In this document: piece after piece, positions 1-7,784 of the stretch
How positions within the stretch are numbered: the first letter of the stretch is position 1
Layout: the number at the start of each line of letters is the position of its first letter
Assembly: GCA_964618895.1 (NCBI GenBank)
Contig: CAZUDO010000081.1
Coordinates: 32,383-96,382 of the forward strand
DNA from: CAZUDO01 sp964618895
GTDB lineage: Bacteria > Desulfobacterota > Binatia > DP-6
Direction of reading: 5' to 3'
Length of the DNA stretch: 64,000 nucleotides
Position numbers and translations under genes: made by a program
Notes under the pieces: generated by a model
What the model saw: only the letters and a program-made list of their open reading frames with translations
Told to the model about the DNA's origin: nothing
Databases searched by the model: none

Positions 1-107
1 CGACCCCGGACGGTCACGTCGATGGTCTCGCCGAGACGGACCCGTTCCAGCGTCGCGGCGGCGTTCTGCTGGAGCTGCCGGACTCCGATGCTGTCCATGT
101 GCGTCAT
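1..107 (-). CDS. Phd/YefM-type antitoxin, N-terminal part (runs off the window)
   Basis: Reading leftwards from an ATG at 107 or 98, the first 35 residues include DSIGVRQLQQNAAATLERV followed by LGETIDVTVRGR. This is the typical N-terminus of prevent-host-death family antitoxins, a DNA-binding dimer that neutralises a toxin (often VapC or YoeB) and represses its own operon. The C-terminus and any toxin lie outside the window to the left. I favour the ATG at 98: a TACCAT box lies 7 nt upstream, and the inverted repeat described separately covers this start region. The family call is fairly secure from the motif; the partner toxin is unknown. Confidence 0.7.
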   Translation of the reverse strand, partial: MTHMDSIGVRQLQQNAAATLERVRLGETIDVTVRG

Positions 108-119
108 GGTAGCACATGG
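95..119. promoter_or_regulatory. Inverted repeat over the antitoxin start, probable autoregulatory operator
   Basis: CCATGTGC (95-102) and GCACATGG (112-119) form a perfect 8-bp inverted repeat with a 9-nt spacer. It covers both candidate start codons and a possible -10 box (TACCAT on the minus strand). Phd-type antitoxins bind such palindromes to repress their own operon, so an operator role is plausible. Protein binding is inference. Confidence 0.5.
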
Positions 120-455
120 TGAAGTTGACCGGCAAGTTGTCGCTCGGGAAGGCCCCGATTCGGACAGGTGGCCAACGGCCGCCCTGTCGATGCCGCCGCG
201 GTGCGTCACGCCTGCTGTTGGGCTTCGGGACGGAAGGCCTTTGGGCTCAACGCAGACTGACCGATTCCCTGCCGACTACTCGGCTCAGGCTGCGCGGCCC
301 TTTCGCCGCTGCCTCGCGATCAGCTCACGTATTTTCATCTTATCGCAGGCGATCCCGAACGTCAGCGCCCCGGCCCGGGCGCTTGCGTCCGGACCCCTGC
401 TGAGGGGAAATACGCCCGCGTCCACGCCGGACGCCTACGCTTGCAGGAGCATCGC
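120..455. other. No gene seen
   Basis: This stretch between the divergent antitoxin and the FadB-like gene has no reading frame with recognisable protein character on either strand. The only functional element seen is the ribosome-binding site AGGAG at 445-449 for the gene starting at 456. Confidence 0.5.
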
Positions 456-2498
456 ATGGGCCAGTTCCAGCACGAGATCCGCAATGGGGTCGCCTGGGTC
501 ACCTTTGACTCCGGCGGCATGAACACGCTCTCGCAGGCGGCGGTCGCCGAGCTGCGCACGGTGACGGAGGCCATCGCCAAAGCGCACGCCGCGTCGCCGC
601 TGGTCGGGGTGATCCTGAAGGGCAACCGCTTCGGGCTCGGGGCCGGAGCCAACATCGGCGAGCTGCTGCATGCCGATCGGACGCAACTGGGTGGGTTCAT
701 CGATTTCGCCCACGACACCCTGTACGCGATCGAGGACGGGCCCGTGCCGTGGGTGGCGGTGGTGGACGGGGTCGCGCTCGGCGGCATCTACGAGCTGGCG
801 CTGGCGTGTCGGGCCATCGTCGCGACCGGGAAAGCGACCCTCGGGTTCCCCGAGATCCGCTTGAACATCTTTCCCGGGCTCGGCGGCACGCAGCGCATGC
901 CGCGCCGGAGCGGGCTGGTGAACGCATCCGACCCGATCACCGGCGACGCCGGCTTCACGGCGGTCCTGCAGGGCAAGAGCTTCCGCGCCAGCGAGGCGCT
1001 CGCCATCCGCATGATCGACGCGGTCGTGCCGGCGGGGGAAGACGCCGACCGGTTCGCGGAGCAGTTCCTGCGCCAGACCGTGCCCACGCTGCGGCGCGAG
1101 CTGCCAGTCGACCTGGCCAACGCCGAGAACCTGAAACAGATGATCCTGCCCATGATCCAGAAGGCCACCATGGGGCGCCCCAATCCGCGCGCGCCGTACG
1201 TGGCGCTCGACGTGATGGTGCAGGGGGCCTGCCTGCCGCTGCGCCAGGCCAACCGGGTCGAGCGCGACGCGTTTCTCGACGTGGTCACCTCCGCCGAGGG
1301 CAGGGCCGGCATGCGCTTCTTTTTCACCCAGCAGCAGGTGCAGAAGCTGCCGAAGGGGTTTCCGGGCACGGCGCGTGCCCTGACGACGATCGGCGTCGAC
1401 GGCGCCGACGGCTTCATGGGCAACGCCATTGCCTGGCTGGCGCTGGAGGCCGGCTATCAGGTGGTGGCGCACGTGCCGCTGGCGCAGTTCGTGCCGGCGG
1501 TGGCCGAGAAGCTCAGCGCGAAGTACGGGCGCGCCCTCAAGAAGGGCAGCCTGACGCCCGCGGACCTGGAGCGGAAGCTCGCCGGCGTTACGGTCACCAC
1601 CGACATCGCCGACCTGCAGCGCTGCGACCTGGTGATCGAGGCGCGCACCGAGAACCGCGACATCAAGGCCGAGTTCTACCGTCGCCTCGGGGCGGGCATG
1701 CGGGCGGACGGCCTGGTGGCCTCCAACTCGAGCTCCATGGGTCCCGGGCTGCTCGGCGGCTATTTCCGGGCGGGCGGGGGCGACGCCCGGAACTTCCTGA
1801 ACCTCCACTTCTTCAGCCCCGCCGAGCATCCGATGATGCAGCTGGTGGAGGTGATCCGCGGCGCCGACACCACCGACGACGCCGTCGCCACCGCGCACGC
1901 CTTCGTGCGCCGCATCAACAAGACGCCCGTCCTCCTGCGTGACGGCTCGCCCGGCTTCCTGGTGAACGCCGGCCTGGCGGCCTACATGCTCGAGGCCGAG
2001 GACATCTACCGCGAAGGTACGCCGGTCGAGGCGATCGACGCCGCCATGCGCGCGAGCATCTTCCCCCTCGGACCGTTCGAGCTGGGCGACCAGGCCGGCC
2101 TCGACATCGCCGCCGGCATGTTCGACACCATCCACGCCGCGACCCCGCTCGACCCGCCGCCGCTGGTGTGGAAGCTGCGCGACGCCAAGCGCTTCGGTGT
2201 CAAGAGCGGTGCCGGGGTGTACGACTACGCCAACGGCACGCGGACGGGCGAGTGGGCCGGGCTCGCCGCCCTGGTGCCGGGCCGGGGGACGCGCGTGGCG
2301 ACGGCAGACGAGATCGTCGAGCGCTGCGCCCGCGCGCTCTACCGGACGGCGCGCGCGCTCTGCGATCGCGGCATCGTCGGCTCCGAAGAGGAGTGCGATC
2401 TGGCGTTCGTGTTCGGGATCTGCTTCGCGATGTACCTGGGCGGCCCCATCTTCTATGCCCGGCAACGCGGGAAGCCATGGACCCCGGCGAGCGGCTGA
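456..2498 (+). CDS. FadB-like enoyl-CoA hydratase / 3-hydroxyacyl-CoA dehydrogenase
   Basis: A 680-residue bifunctional beta-oxidation enzyme: hydration of enoyl-CoA (N-terminal crotonase domain, about 1-190), then NAD-dependent oxidation of 3-hydroxyacyl-CoA (Rossmann domain from about 310, then the C-terminal HAD domain). Visible hydratase features are GVALGGIYELALAC and FPEIRLNIFPGLGGTQR, with the two expected glutamates. Dehydrogenase features are ASNSSSM, LHFFSPAEHPMMQLVEVI (catalytic His) and the GSPGFLVN segment. The nucleotide-binding loop reads GVDGADGFMGNAIA, one residue longer than the usual GxGxxG. AGGAG 6 nt upstream fixes the ATG. The 3' end overlaps the next gene by 22 nt. No thiolase gene is nearby, so its chain-length range is unknown. 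Confidence 0.88.
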   Translation: MGQFQHEIRNGVAWVTFDSGGMNTLSQAAVAELRTVTEAIAKAHAASPLVGVILKGNRFGLGAGANIGELLHADRTQLGGFIDFAHDTLYAIEDGPVPWVAVVDGVALGGIYELALACRAIVATGKATLGFPEIRLNIFPGLGGTQRMPRRSGLVNASDPITGDAGFTAVLQGKSFRASEALAIRMIDAVVPAGEDADRFAEQFLRQTVPTLRRELPVDLANAENLKQMILPMIQKATMGRPNPRAPYVALDVMVQGACLPLRQANRVERDAFLDVVTSAEGRAGMRFFFTQQQVQKLPKGFPGTARALTTIGVDGADGFMGNAIAWLALEAGYQVVAHVPLAQFVPAVAEKLSAKYGRALKKGSLTPADLERKLAGVTVTTDIADLQRCDLVIEARTENRDIKAEFYRRLGAGMRADGLVASNSSSMGPGLLGGYFRAGGGDARNFLNLHFFSPAEHPMMQLVEVIRGADTTDDAVATAHAFVRRINKTPVLLRDGSPGFLVNAGLAAYMLEAEDIYREGTPVEAIDAAMRASIFPLGPFELGDQAGLDIAAGMFDTIHAATPLDPPPLVWKLRDAKRFGVKSGAGVYDYANGTRTGEWAGLAALVPGRGTRVATADEIVERCARALYRTARALCDRGIVGSEEECDLAFVFGICFAMYLGGPIFYARQRGKPWTPASG

Positions 2499-3310
2499 CC
2501 GACCGGCTGGCATCGCTGTACGCCGGCGCCTCGCGTCGTACGCTGAAGCAGTGGCTCGCCGCCGGCCGAGTCCAGGTGAACGGGCGCATGGTACGGCGGG
2601 GCGACGCCGCGGTCGCGCCCGGGGACCAGGTGCGCCTGGTGGCGCGTACGACGACGCCGTTCCCGTCCCTCGTGCGTCTGGTGCACGAGGACGCCGACGT
2701 GATCGTGGTCGACAAGCCGCCCGGCCTGCTCACCATCGCCACCGAGCGGGAGCGCGAGCGGACCGCCTACCGCGCCCTGGCCGACTACGTGGGCGCAGCC
2801 CGCGATCGGCCGCGCCTCTTCGTCGTGCACCGGCTCGACCGCGACACCTCTGGGCTGCTCGTGTTCGCGAAGACGGCCGCGGCCAAGCGTTGCCTGCAGG
2901 ACCAGTTCGCGGCGCGCACGGTCGAGCGCGTGTACGTCGCGGTGGTGGAGGGCCAGGTGCGGGCCGAGGGCGGCGAGCTGCGCGCGCGGCTGGCCGAGGA
3001 TCGCGCCCTCCGGGTGCGTCTGGTGCGCGACAGCCACGCGGGACGGGAGGCGATCACGCGCTACCGGGTGCTGGCCCGGCGGGCGGCCAGTACGGTCCTG
3101 GAGCTGACGTTGGTGACGGGACGGCGCGGGCAGCTCCGGGCCCAGCTCGCGGCCCTGGGCCACCCCATCGTGGGCGACGCCGCCTACGGCAGCTCGCAGA
3201 ACCCGGTGCAGCGTCTCTGCCTGCACGCGACCCGGCTCGGCTTCGTGCATCCCCAAGGTCCGACAGTACGCTACGAAAGCCGCCCCCCGAGCGCATTCCG
3301 CAGCGCGTGA
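2477..3310 (+). CDS. RluA-family pseudouridine synthase
   Basis: A 277-residue RNA pseudouridine synthase, which isomerises specific uridines in rRNA or tRNA. The N-terminus (about 15-55) looks like an S4 RNA-binding fold (RTLKQWLAAGRVQVNG...GDQVRL). The catalytic domain holds HRLDRDTSGLLVFAKT with the catalytic Asp, VERVYVAVVEG, and the C-terminal RGQLRAQLAALGHPIVGDAAYG block in which the usual TGRTHQLR is TGRRGQLR. The start ATG at 2477 lies inside the 3' end of the FadB-like gene (22-nt overlap), so translation is probably coupled. Which RNA position is modified cannot be told from sequence. Confidence 0.85.
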   Translation: MDPGERLTDRLASLYAGASRRTLKQWLAAGRVQVNGRMVRRGDAAVAPGDQVRLVARTTTPFPSLVRLVHEDADVIVVDKPPGLLTIATERERERTAYRALADYVGAARDRPRLFVVHRLDRDTSGLLVFAKTAAAKRCLQDQFAARTVERVYVAVVEGQVRAEGGELRARLAEDRALRVRLVRDSHAGREAITRYRVLARRAASTVLELTLVTGRRGQLRAQLAALGHPIVGDAAYGSSQNPVQRLCLHATRLGFVHPQGPTVRYESRPPSAFRSA

Positions 3311-3372
3311 TCAAGGATTCCCGGGGATTGGCCGATGATGTCCGATGTGAGCATCCTCGGCTGGTGTCGGCC

Positions 3373-4692
3373 ATGAGCGCGCTGCCCCGCTGGCTCCGGC
3401 AGGCTGGCCTGGTGGCGCTCGCCGTGGGCGTCCTGCATCCCGTGCCGGCCGCCGGGCTGCCGGTCTTCGGCCGCATCTACAACGAGCCGTGCGGCGCGTG
3501 CCACACCACGTTCCCGCAGCTGAACCCGGCTGGGGAGAACTTCCGTGCCCACGGGATGCACGGCCTCACGCCGGCCTTCGAGCCGATACGGGTAGGCCCT
3601 GCGCTCGAGGTGCCGGGCACGCTGCCGCTGGCGTTCTATCTGGCGTTCGGCGAGGACCTCACCAACACCGACGGTCCCGGCGAAGACAATGCGACCGTGA
3701 CCCACTTCAACCTGCAGTCCTTCCGCTTCCTCGCCGGGGGCGAGCTCAACCGGCACCTCGCCTTCATGTTCGACTGGGAGCTGATCGAAACCGAGCCAGA
3801 CGAAGGGGTGCCCGAGGTGCTCGCCCAGCCCTATCAGGCGTACCTGGTGGGGCATCAGGCGCTGGGGGGCTGGCTCGGCAACCTGAAGGCGGGGTGGTAC
3901 GAGCTGCCGTTCCTCGCCTCACCGCAGATTCATCGGCTGTCGGCTCGCCCGTATCTGATCTACGCCCTGAACGGGTGTACCATCCTTGGTGCCGATCCAC
4001 CCGACGGGTTGTGTGAGGATCAGCCGGCGCTGTTCCGCACGCAGATCGGCGCCGAGCTGAACGCGCTCCACGAAGCGAGCGGCTTCGGGTGGGCCGCCGG
4101 CCTCACCAACGGCACCAACAACGGGTTCGAGCGCACGGCCAGTGGGGACGGCTACCTGCACCTGACGCAGGCGTTTGGACTGTCCCGAGTCGGTCTGTTC
4201 CTGCACTACAACCCGGATCTGGCCGGACACGGCATCGGCGATCACGCCCTGCGCGTCGGGCCGGACCTGGACGTGTACAGTCGCCGGTTCCGGATCCTGG
4301 CGCAGTTCCTCGCCGGCTGGGAGTCGAATCCCACCGGGCAGCAGCAGGCGCTGTGGTACTATGGCGGATTCGTCGAGGGGACCTACCGTCTGACCACGAC
4401 CCTGGTGTCCCTGCTGCGGTTCGACTACGCCTGGGCCCCCGAGTTCGACGACCGCACGCGCGGCGGCGACACGCGCGCGCGGCCGCGGCTGTGGGAGGTC
4501 ACGGGGGGATGGCAGTGGTTGCTGCTCGAGAACCTGAAGGCGGTCGCCGAGGTGACCTACGGGGAGGAGCGTGGCATGGCCGGTCACGACAGCGAGAACA
4601 CGTGGGCGGCGACGCTCCGTCTGGTGACGGCCTTCTGGCCGGGAACGCCGCCCGGGATAACCGAGTATCTGGCGGAGGAGGACACGCCATGA
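3373..4692 (+). CDS. Secreted c-type heme protein with probable outer-membrane beta-barrel
   Basis: 439 residues with a signal peptide (LVALAVGVLHPVPAAG) followed at once by EPCGACHTTFPQLNPAGENF, a single CxxCH heme c site. The remainder has no further heme motif. It shows alternating hydrophobic/polar strands rich in Tyr, Trp and Gly, ending in short turns, as in porins. This resembles uncharacterised proteins with an N-terminal cytochrome plug and a barrel. It may connect periplasmic electron carriers to the cell surface. It overlaps the cupredoxin gene by an ATGA, so the two are translationally coupled. Heme site: seen. Barrel and electron transfer: inference. Confidence 0.65.
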   Translation: MSALPRWLRQAGLVALAVGVLHPVPAAGLPVFGRIYNEPCGACHTTFPQLNPAGENFRAHGMHGLTPAFEPIRVGPALEVPGTLPLAFYLAFGEDLTNTDGPGEDNATVTHFNLQSFRFLAGGELNRHLAFMFDWELIETEPDEGVPEVLAQPYQAYLVGHQALGGWLGNLKAGWYELPFLASPQIHRLSARPYLIYALNGCTILGADPPDGLCEDQPALFRTQIGAELNALHEASGFGWAAGLTNGTNNGFERTASGDGYLHLTQAFGLSRVGLFLHYNPDLAGHGIGDHALRVGPDLDVYSRRFRILAQFLAGWESNPTGQQQALWYYGGFVEGTYRLTTTLVSLLRFDYAWAPEFDDRTRGGDTRARPRLWEVTGGWQWLLLENLKAVAEVTYGEERGMAGHDSENTWAATLRLVTAFWPGTPPGITEYLAEEDTP

Positions 4693-5276
4693 CGCCGGCG
4701 GTCTGGATCGCCCTGGCAGTCGCGTTCTGCCTAGTCACGTCGTCCGTGCGCGCCACGGTGATGGAAGGGACCGCCACCATCGGCGGCCGCGCCGCGGCCG
4801 GTGCGGTGGTGGTCCTGGACGGACCGGCCGGGAGGCCTCAGGCGACGTCTCCCGGGCGGGCGGTGATGGATCAAAAGAACCTGGCCTTCGCTCCGGGCAT
4901 GCTCGCCGTGCCCCGTGGCACGGTGGTCGAGTTCACCAACAGCGACGACGTCCAGCACAACGTGTTCAGCCCGTCGGCCGTTGCGGGCAAGTTCAATCTG
5001 GGCACCTACGGGCCGGGGGCGGCAGGCACCGTCACCCTGGACCAGCTCGGCGACGTGCTGGTGCTGTGCAACATCCACATGGAGATGGAGGCGCACATCC
5101 TCGTGGTCGACGGGCCGTTCGCAGCCGTCGGCGACGACGGCGGGTATCGTATTCCCGACGTGCCGGCGGGCGCGTACACGGTCAAGCTCTGGCGCGGCCG
5201 GTGGCTGCCCTTCACGCGCACGATCCAGGTGCCCGCGACCGGAAGCCTCGCCGTCGACGTCGTCGCCGGGGAGTAG
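4689..5276 (+). CDS. Secreted cupredoxin (plastocyanin/azurin-like)
   Basis: 195 residues with a signal peptide (first ~22) and a cupredoxin domain. The expected type 1 copper ligands are His90 (DDVQHNVFS), Cys127 and His130 (LVLCNIHMEM) and Met133. After the copper fold, residues 145-180 (DDGGYRIPDVPAGAYTVKLW) look like a carboxypeptidase-regulatory-like beta domain, as in proteins often labelled methylamine utilization protein. The ATG overlaps the stop of the heme-barrel gene. It is likely a periplasmic one-electron carrier partnering that protein. Copper ligands are seen; the partnership is inferred from coupling. Confidence 0.8.
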   Translation: MTPAVWIALAVAFCLVTSSVRATVMEGTATIGGRAAAGAVVVLDGPAGRPQATSPGRAVMDQKNLAFAPGMLAVPRGTVVEFTNSDDVQHNVFSPSAVAGKFNLGTYGPGAAGTVTLDQLGDVLVLCNIHMEMEAHILVVDGPFAAVGDDGGYRIPDVPAGAYTVKLWRGRWLPFTRTIQVPATGSLAVDVVAGE

Positions 5277-5283
5277 GTGCAGG

Positions 5284-7158
5284 ATGCCGTTCCGGCGTTC
5301 GGCACGGGGATGGAGCATCCGCGCCAAGAGCCTGCTGCTGGCGGCGGCGTACCTGCTCGTCCTGACGGCCGTCTACGGCGCGTTCACGGTGTACCTGGTA
5401 CGGCGCGAGACCGCCCTGGCGCGCGACCGGTTCGAGCAGACCGCGCGCATCGTGGCGGCCGAGGTCGATGCGTACGTGGCCTCCGGCGCGCAGCGCCTGG
5501 AGACCGTGGTCCGCCTGCCCGGATTGGCGTACGGGTTGCAGACCATCCAGGAGGCGCACGGCGACGGCTACATTCCGCCGTGGACCACGTTGCACTACCT
5601 GTTCTTCAAGTCGCCGGTGTTCACGGGCGGGGTGTTCCTGCTCGATCGGGCGGGGACCGTGTTGTGGACCGAGCCCCCCGGGCGCGCGTGGCTGCACCAG
5701 ACCCTCACGGATCTCACGCCCGTCGCCCGCATGTTCGAGACCCGCGGCAGCGTGGTCTCCGGGGTGCTGCGCGCCGACCGCCTGCTGACCCATCCGCACG
5801 TCATCGTCGGCGTCCCCATCCGGAACGAGAGCGGCGGCCTGCAAGGGCTCCTGGCCGGGATCATCGACCTCACCGCGAGCGACCTCGGTGTCATCCTGGC
5901 GGCGGTGTCGACGGTGGGCGGGCGCTTCGTCGAGATCGTCGACCAGGACGGCATCGTGCTGGCCGGCACCGATGCTGCGCGCCTCTTCCAGCATGCGGAG
6001 CCGTACCCGACGGACGGGGAGGCCCCGATGCTGGCCTCGGTCGCGCTCACCCAGGCGCCGTGGCGGGTCGTCGCCGGGCAGCCTCCGGCGTTCGGGCTGG
6101 CCACCGTGCGCCAGACCCAGCGCGCGCTCGAGGGCATCGGCCTCGCGCTCCTGCTGCTGGCCGGTGCCATCGCCGCCCCGCTGCTGAACGCCTTCGTGCG
6201 TTTTCTCCGGCGGCTGACGGACGCCGCGGAGACGATGCGGCGGGGCGATCTGTCACAGCCGGTGCCCGTGGGCACGCGGCGCGACGAGCTGGCGACGTTG
6301 GCGGAGGCATTCGAGAGGATGCGCGTCGAACTCGGGCGCTCGCGCAGCGCCCTGGAGCAACGCCTGGAGGAACGCGAAGAGCTCATCCGGCTCCTCATGC
6401 GCGCCAACCAGGACCTCCATGCCGCGCAGGAGCGTCTGATCGATGCCGAGCGTTTCGCCGCCATCGGCGAGCTGTCAGCCGCGGTGGCGCACGGTATCCG
6501 CAATCCGGTCGCCGGCATCAAGCTGGCCGCGCAGCTCATGATGACCGAGCTGCCCGGCGATCACCCGCTGTGCGCCAACATCCGCGACGTCATCGAAGAG
6601 GCCGACAAGCTCGAGGCACGCATCAAGACGTTGCTCGACTTCGCGCGCCCCTTCGAGCCCCACCCCACGCCGCACCGGATCGAGCGCATCGTCGGCGACG
6701 CCCTGGCGTATCTGCGCGCCCGGATGGCGGCGCAGGGGATCGCGCTGGAGCTGGAGCTGCCCGCCACGCTGCCGGAGGTCCGCGTCGACGACATGCACAT
6801 CGAGCAGGTGCTGCTGGCGGTGCTGTCGAACGCGGTCGAGGCGATGCGCGACGGCGGGCGGGTCGCGATCCGCGCGCGGGTGGCGGACGATGGCCGGCAC
6901 CTGGTGGTCGAGGTGGCCGACACCGGCTCGGGCATCGCGCCGCATCACCTCGGGCGGGTGTTCGACCTGTTCTTCACCACCAAATCGAGCGGGACCGGCC
7001 TCGGCCTGGCGGTCGCCCGCAAGATCGTCGAGCGGCACGGGGGAACGATCACGGTGGCCAGCGACCCGGGCGCGGGAGCGTGCTTCACGATCACGCTGCC
7101 GCTCGACGGCCCGCCACCCGAAGTTGCCCAGGGTGGGCCGCCGCGCCGGGCGGAGTGA
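5284..7158 (+). CDS. Membrane sensor histidine kinase with dCache-type sensor
   Basis: 624 residues. A first membrane helix lies at about 15-38, then a ~240-residue periplasmic region of dCache character (two PAS-like halves, the second containing GGRFVEIVDQDGIVLAG). A second membrane helix at about 283-305 is followed by HAMP (306-360), coiled coil, and HisKA with His403 in AVAHGIRNPVAG. The ATPase domain has N516 (LSNAVEAM), DTGSG at 546 and GTGLGLA at 570. It autophosphorylates His403 for transfer to a response regulator, but none is encoded nearby. It starts 7 nt after the cupredoxin gene, so it may sense redox or copper state of that pair. The ligand is unknown. Confidence 0.85.
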   Translation: MPFRRSARGWSIRAKSLLLAAAYLLVLTAVYGAFTVYLVRRETALARDRFEQTARIVAAEVDAYVASGAQRLETVVRLPGLAYGLQTIQEAHGDGYIPPWTTLHYLFFKSPVFTGGVFLLDRAGTVLWTEPPGRAWLHQTLTDLTPVARMFETRGSVVSGVLRADRLLTHPHVIVGVPIRNESGGLQGLLAGIIDLTASDLGVILAAVSTVGGRFVEIVDQDGIVLAGTDAARLFQHAEPYPTDGEAPMLASVALTQAPWRVVAGQPPAFGLATVRQTQRALEGIGLALLLLAGAIAAPLLNAFVRFLRRLTDAAETMRRGDLSQPVPVGTRRDELATLAEAFERMRVELGRSRSALEQRLEEREELIRLLMRANQDLHAAQERLIDAERFAAIGELSAAVAHGIRNPVAGIKLAAQLMMTELPGDHPLCANIRDVIEEADKLEARIKTLLDFARPFEPHPTPHRIERIVGDALAYLRARMAAQGIALELELPATLPEVRVDDMHIEQVLLAVLSNAVEAMRDGGRVAIRARVADDGRHLVVEVADTGSGIAPHHLGRVFDLFFTTKSSGTGLGLAVARKIVERHGGTITVASDPGAGACFTITLPLDGPPPEVAQGGPPRRAE

Positions 7159-7220
7159 TTCCCGCCGTCCGGTTGCTCGGGGGCCCGTGAGCGCATAGAG
7201 GTGCGCCCCGAGGTGACGGG

Positions 7221-7778
7221 ATGAATCGAATCGTCCGGCCCGCCGGGGTGATGCTCGCGCTCCTGCTCGCCGCGTGCAGCCAGTTCGACGTGCGCTCGCG
7301 GTCCGATCCGGACGCGAACTTCTCGGCGCTGCGCACCTACGCCTGGATGCCGCTCTCGGAAGTCGCGCCCGCCGACCAGCGCGTCCTCGACCGCTTCATC
7401 GATACCCGTATCCGCACCGACGTGGACACTGAGCTGGGGGCCAAGGGCTACCGCCCGGCGACGGAGGTGGCGGCGGCAGACTTCCTGCTCAACTACCGGC
7501 TGGCGAGCGAGCCGGCCGAGGGCGCGGGGGGCGATCCGGAACGCTTCTTCTACGGCGCGGGATGGAGCGGCTGGGTCGGTGCGGCGGGGTTCTACGCCGA
7601 CACCTACTCCCAGGGGACGCTCTATCTCGCGGTGATCGACGCGCGCGCACGCAAGATGATCTGGCTCGGTGCCGCGAACGCGCGCTTGCTGCCGAGCATC
7701 TCGATCGAGAGGCGGGCGCGGCGGGTGGACGACGCGATCCACAAGATTCTGGAGAAGTTCCCCGCCCGGCAGGGGTAG
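7221..7778 (+). CDS. DUF4136-family lipoprotein
   Basis: 185 residues. The signal peptide ends in the lipobox LLAACS, so Cys19 or Cys20 should be lipidated. The mature part has the DUF4136 pattern: FSALRTYAWMPL near the start, an ADFLLNYRL strand, a Gly/Trp/Tyr-rich middle, and TLYLAVIDARARKMIWLGAA near the end. Function of the family is unknown; members are envelope lipoproteins. It lies 62 nt after the kinase gene and ends 6 nt from the convergent AAA+ gene. Confidence 0.75.
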   Translation: MNRIVRPAGVMLALLLAACSQFDVRSRSDPDANFSALRTYAWMPLSEVAPADQRVLDRFIDTRIRTDVDTELGAKGYRPATEVAAADFLLNYRLASEPAEGAGGDPERFFYGAGWSGWVGAAGFYADTYSQGTLYLAVIDARARKMIWLGAANARLLPSISIERRARRVDDAIHKILEKFPARQG

Positions 7779-7784
7779 GGGCCG

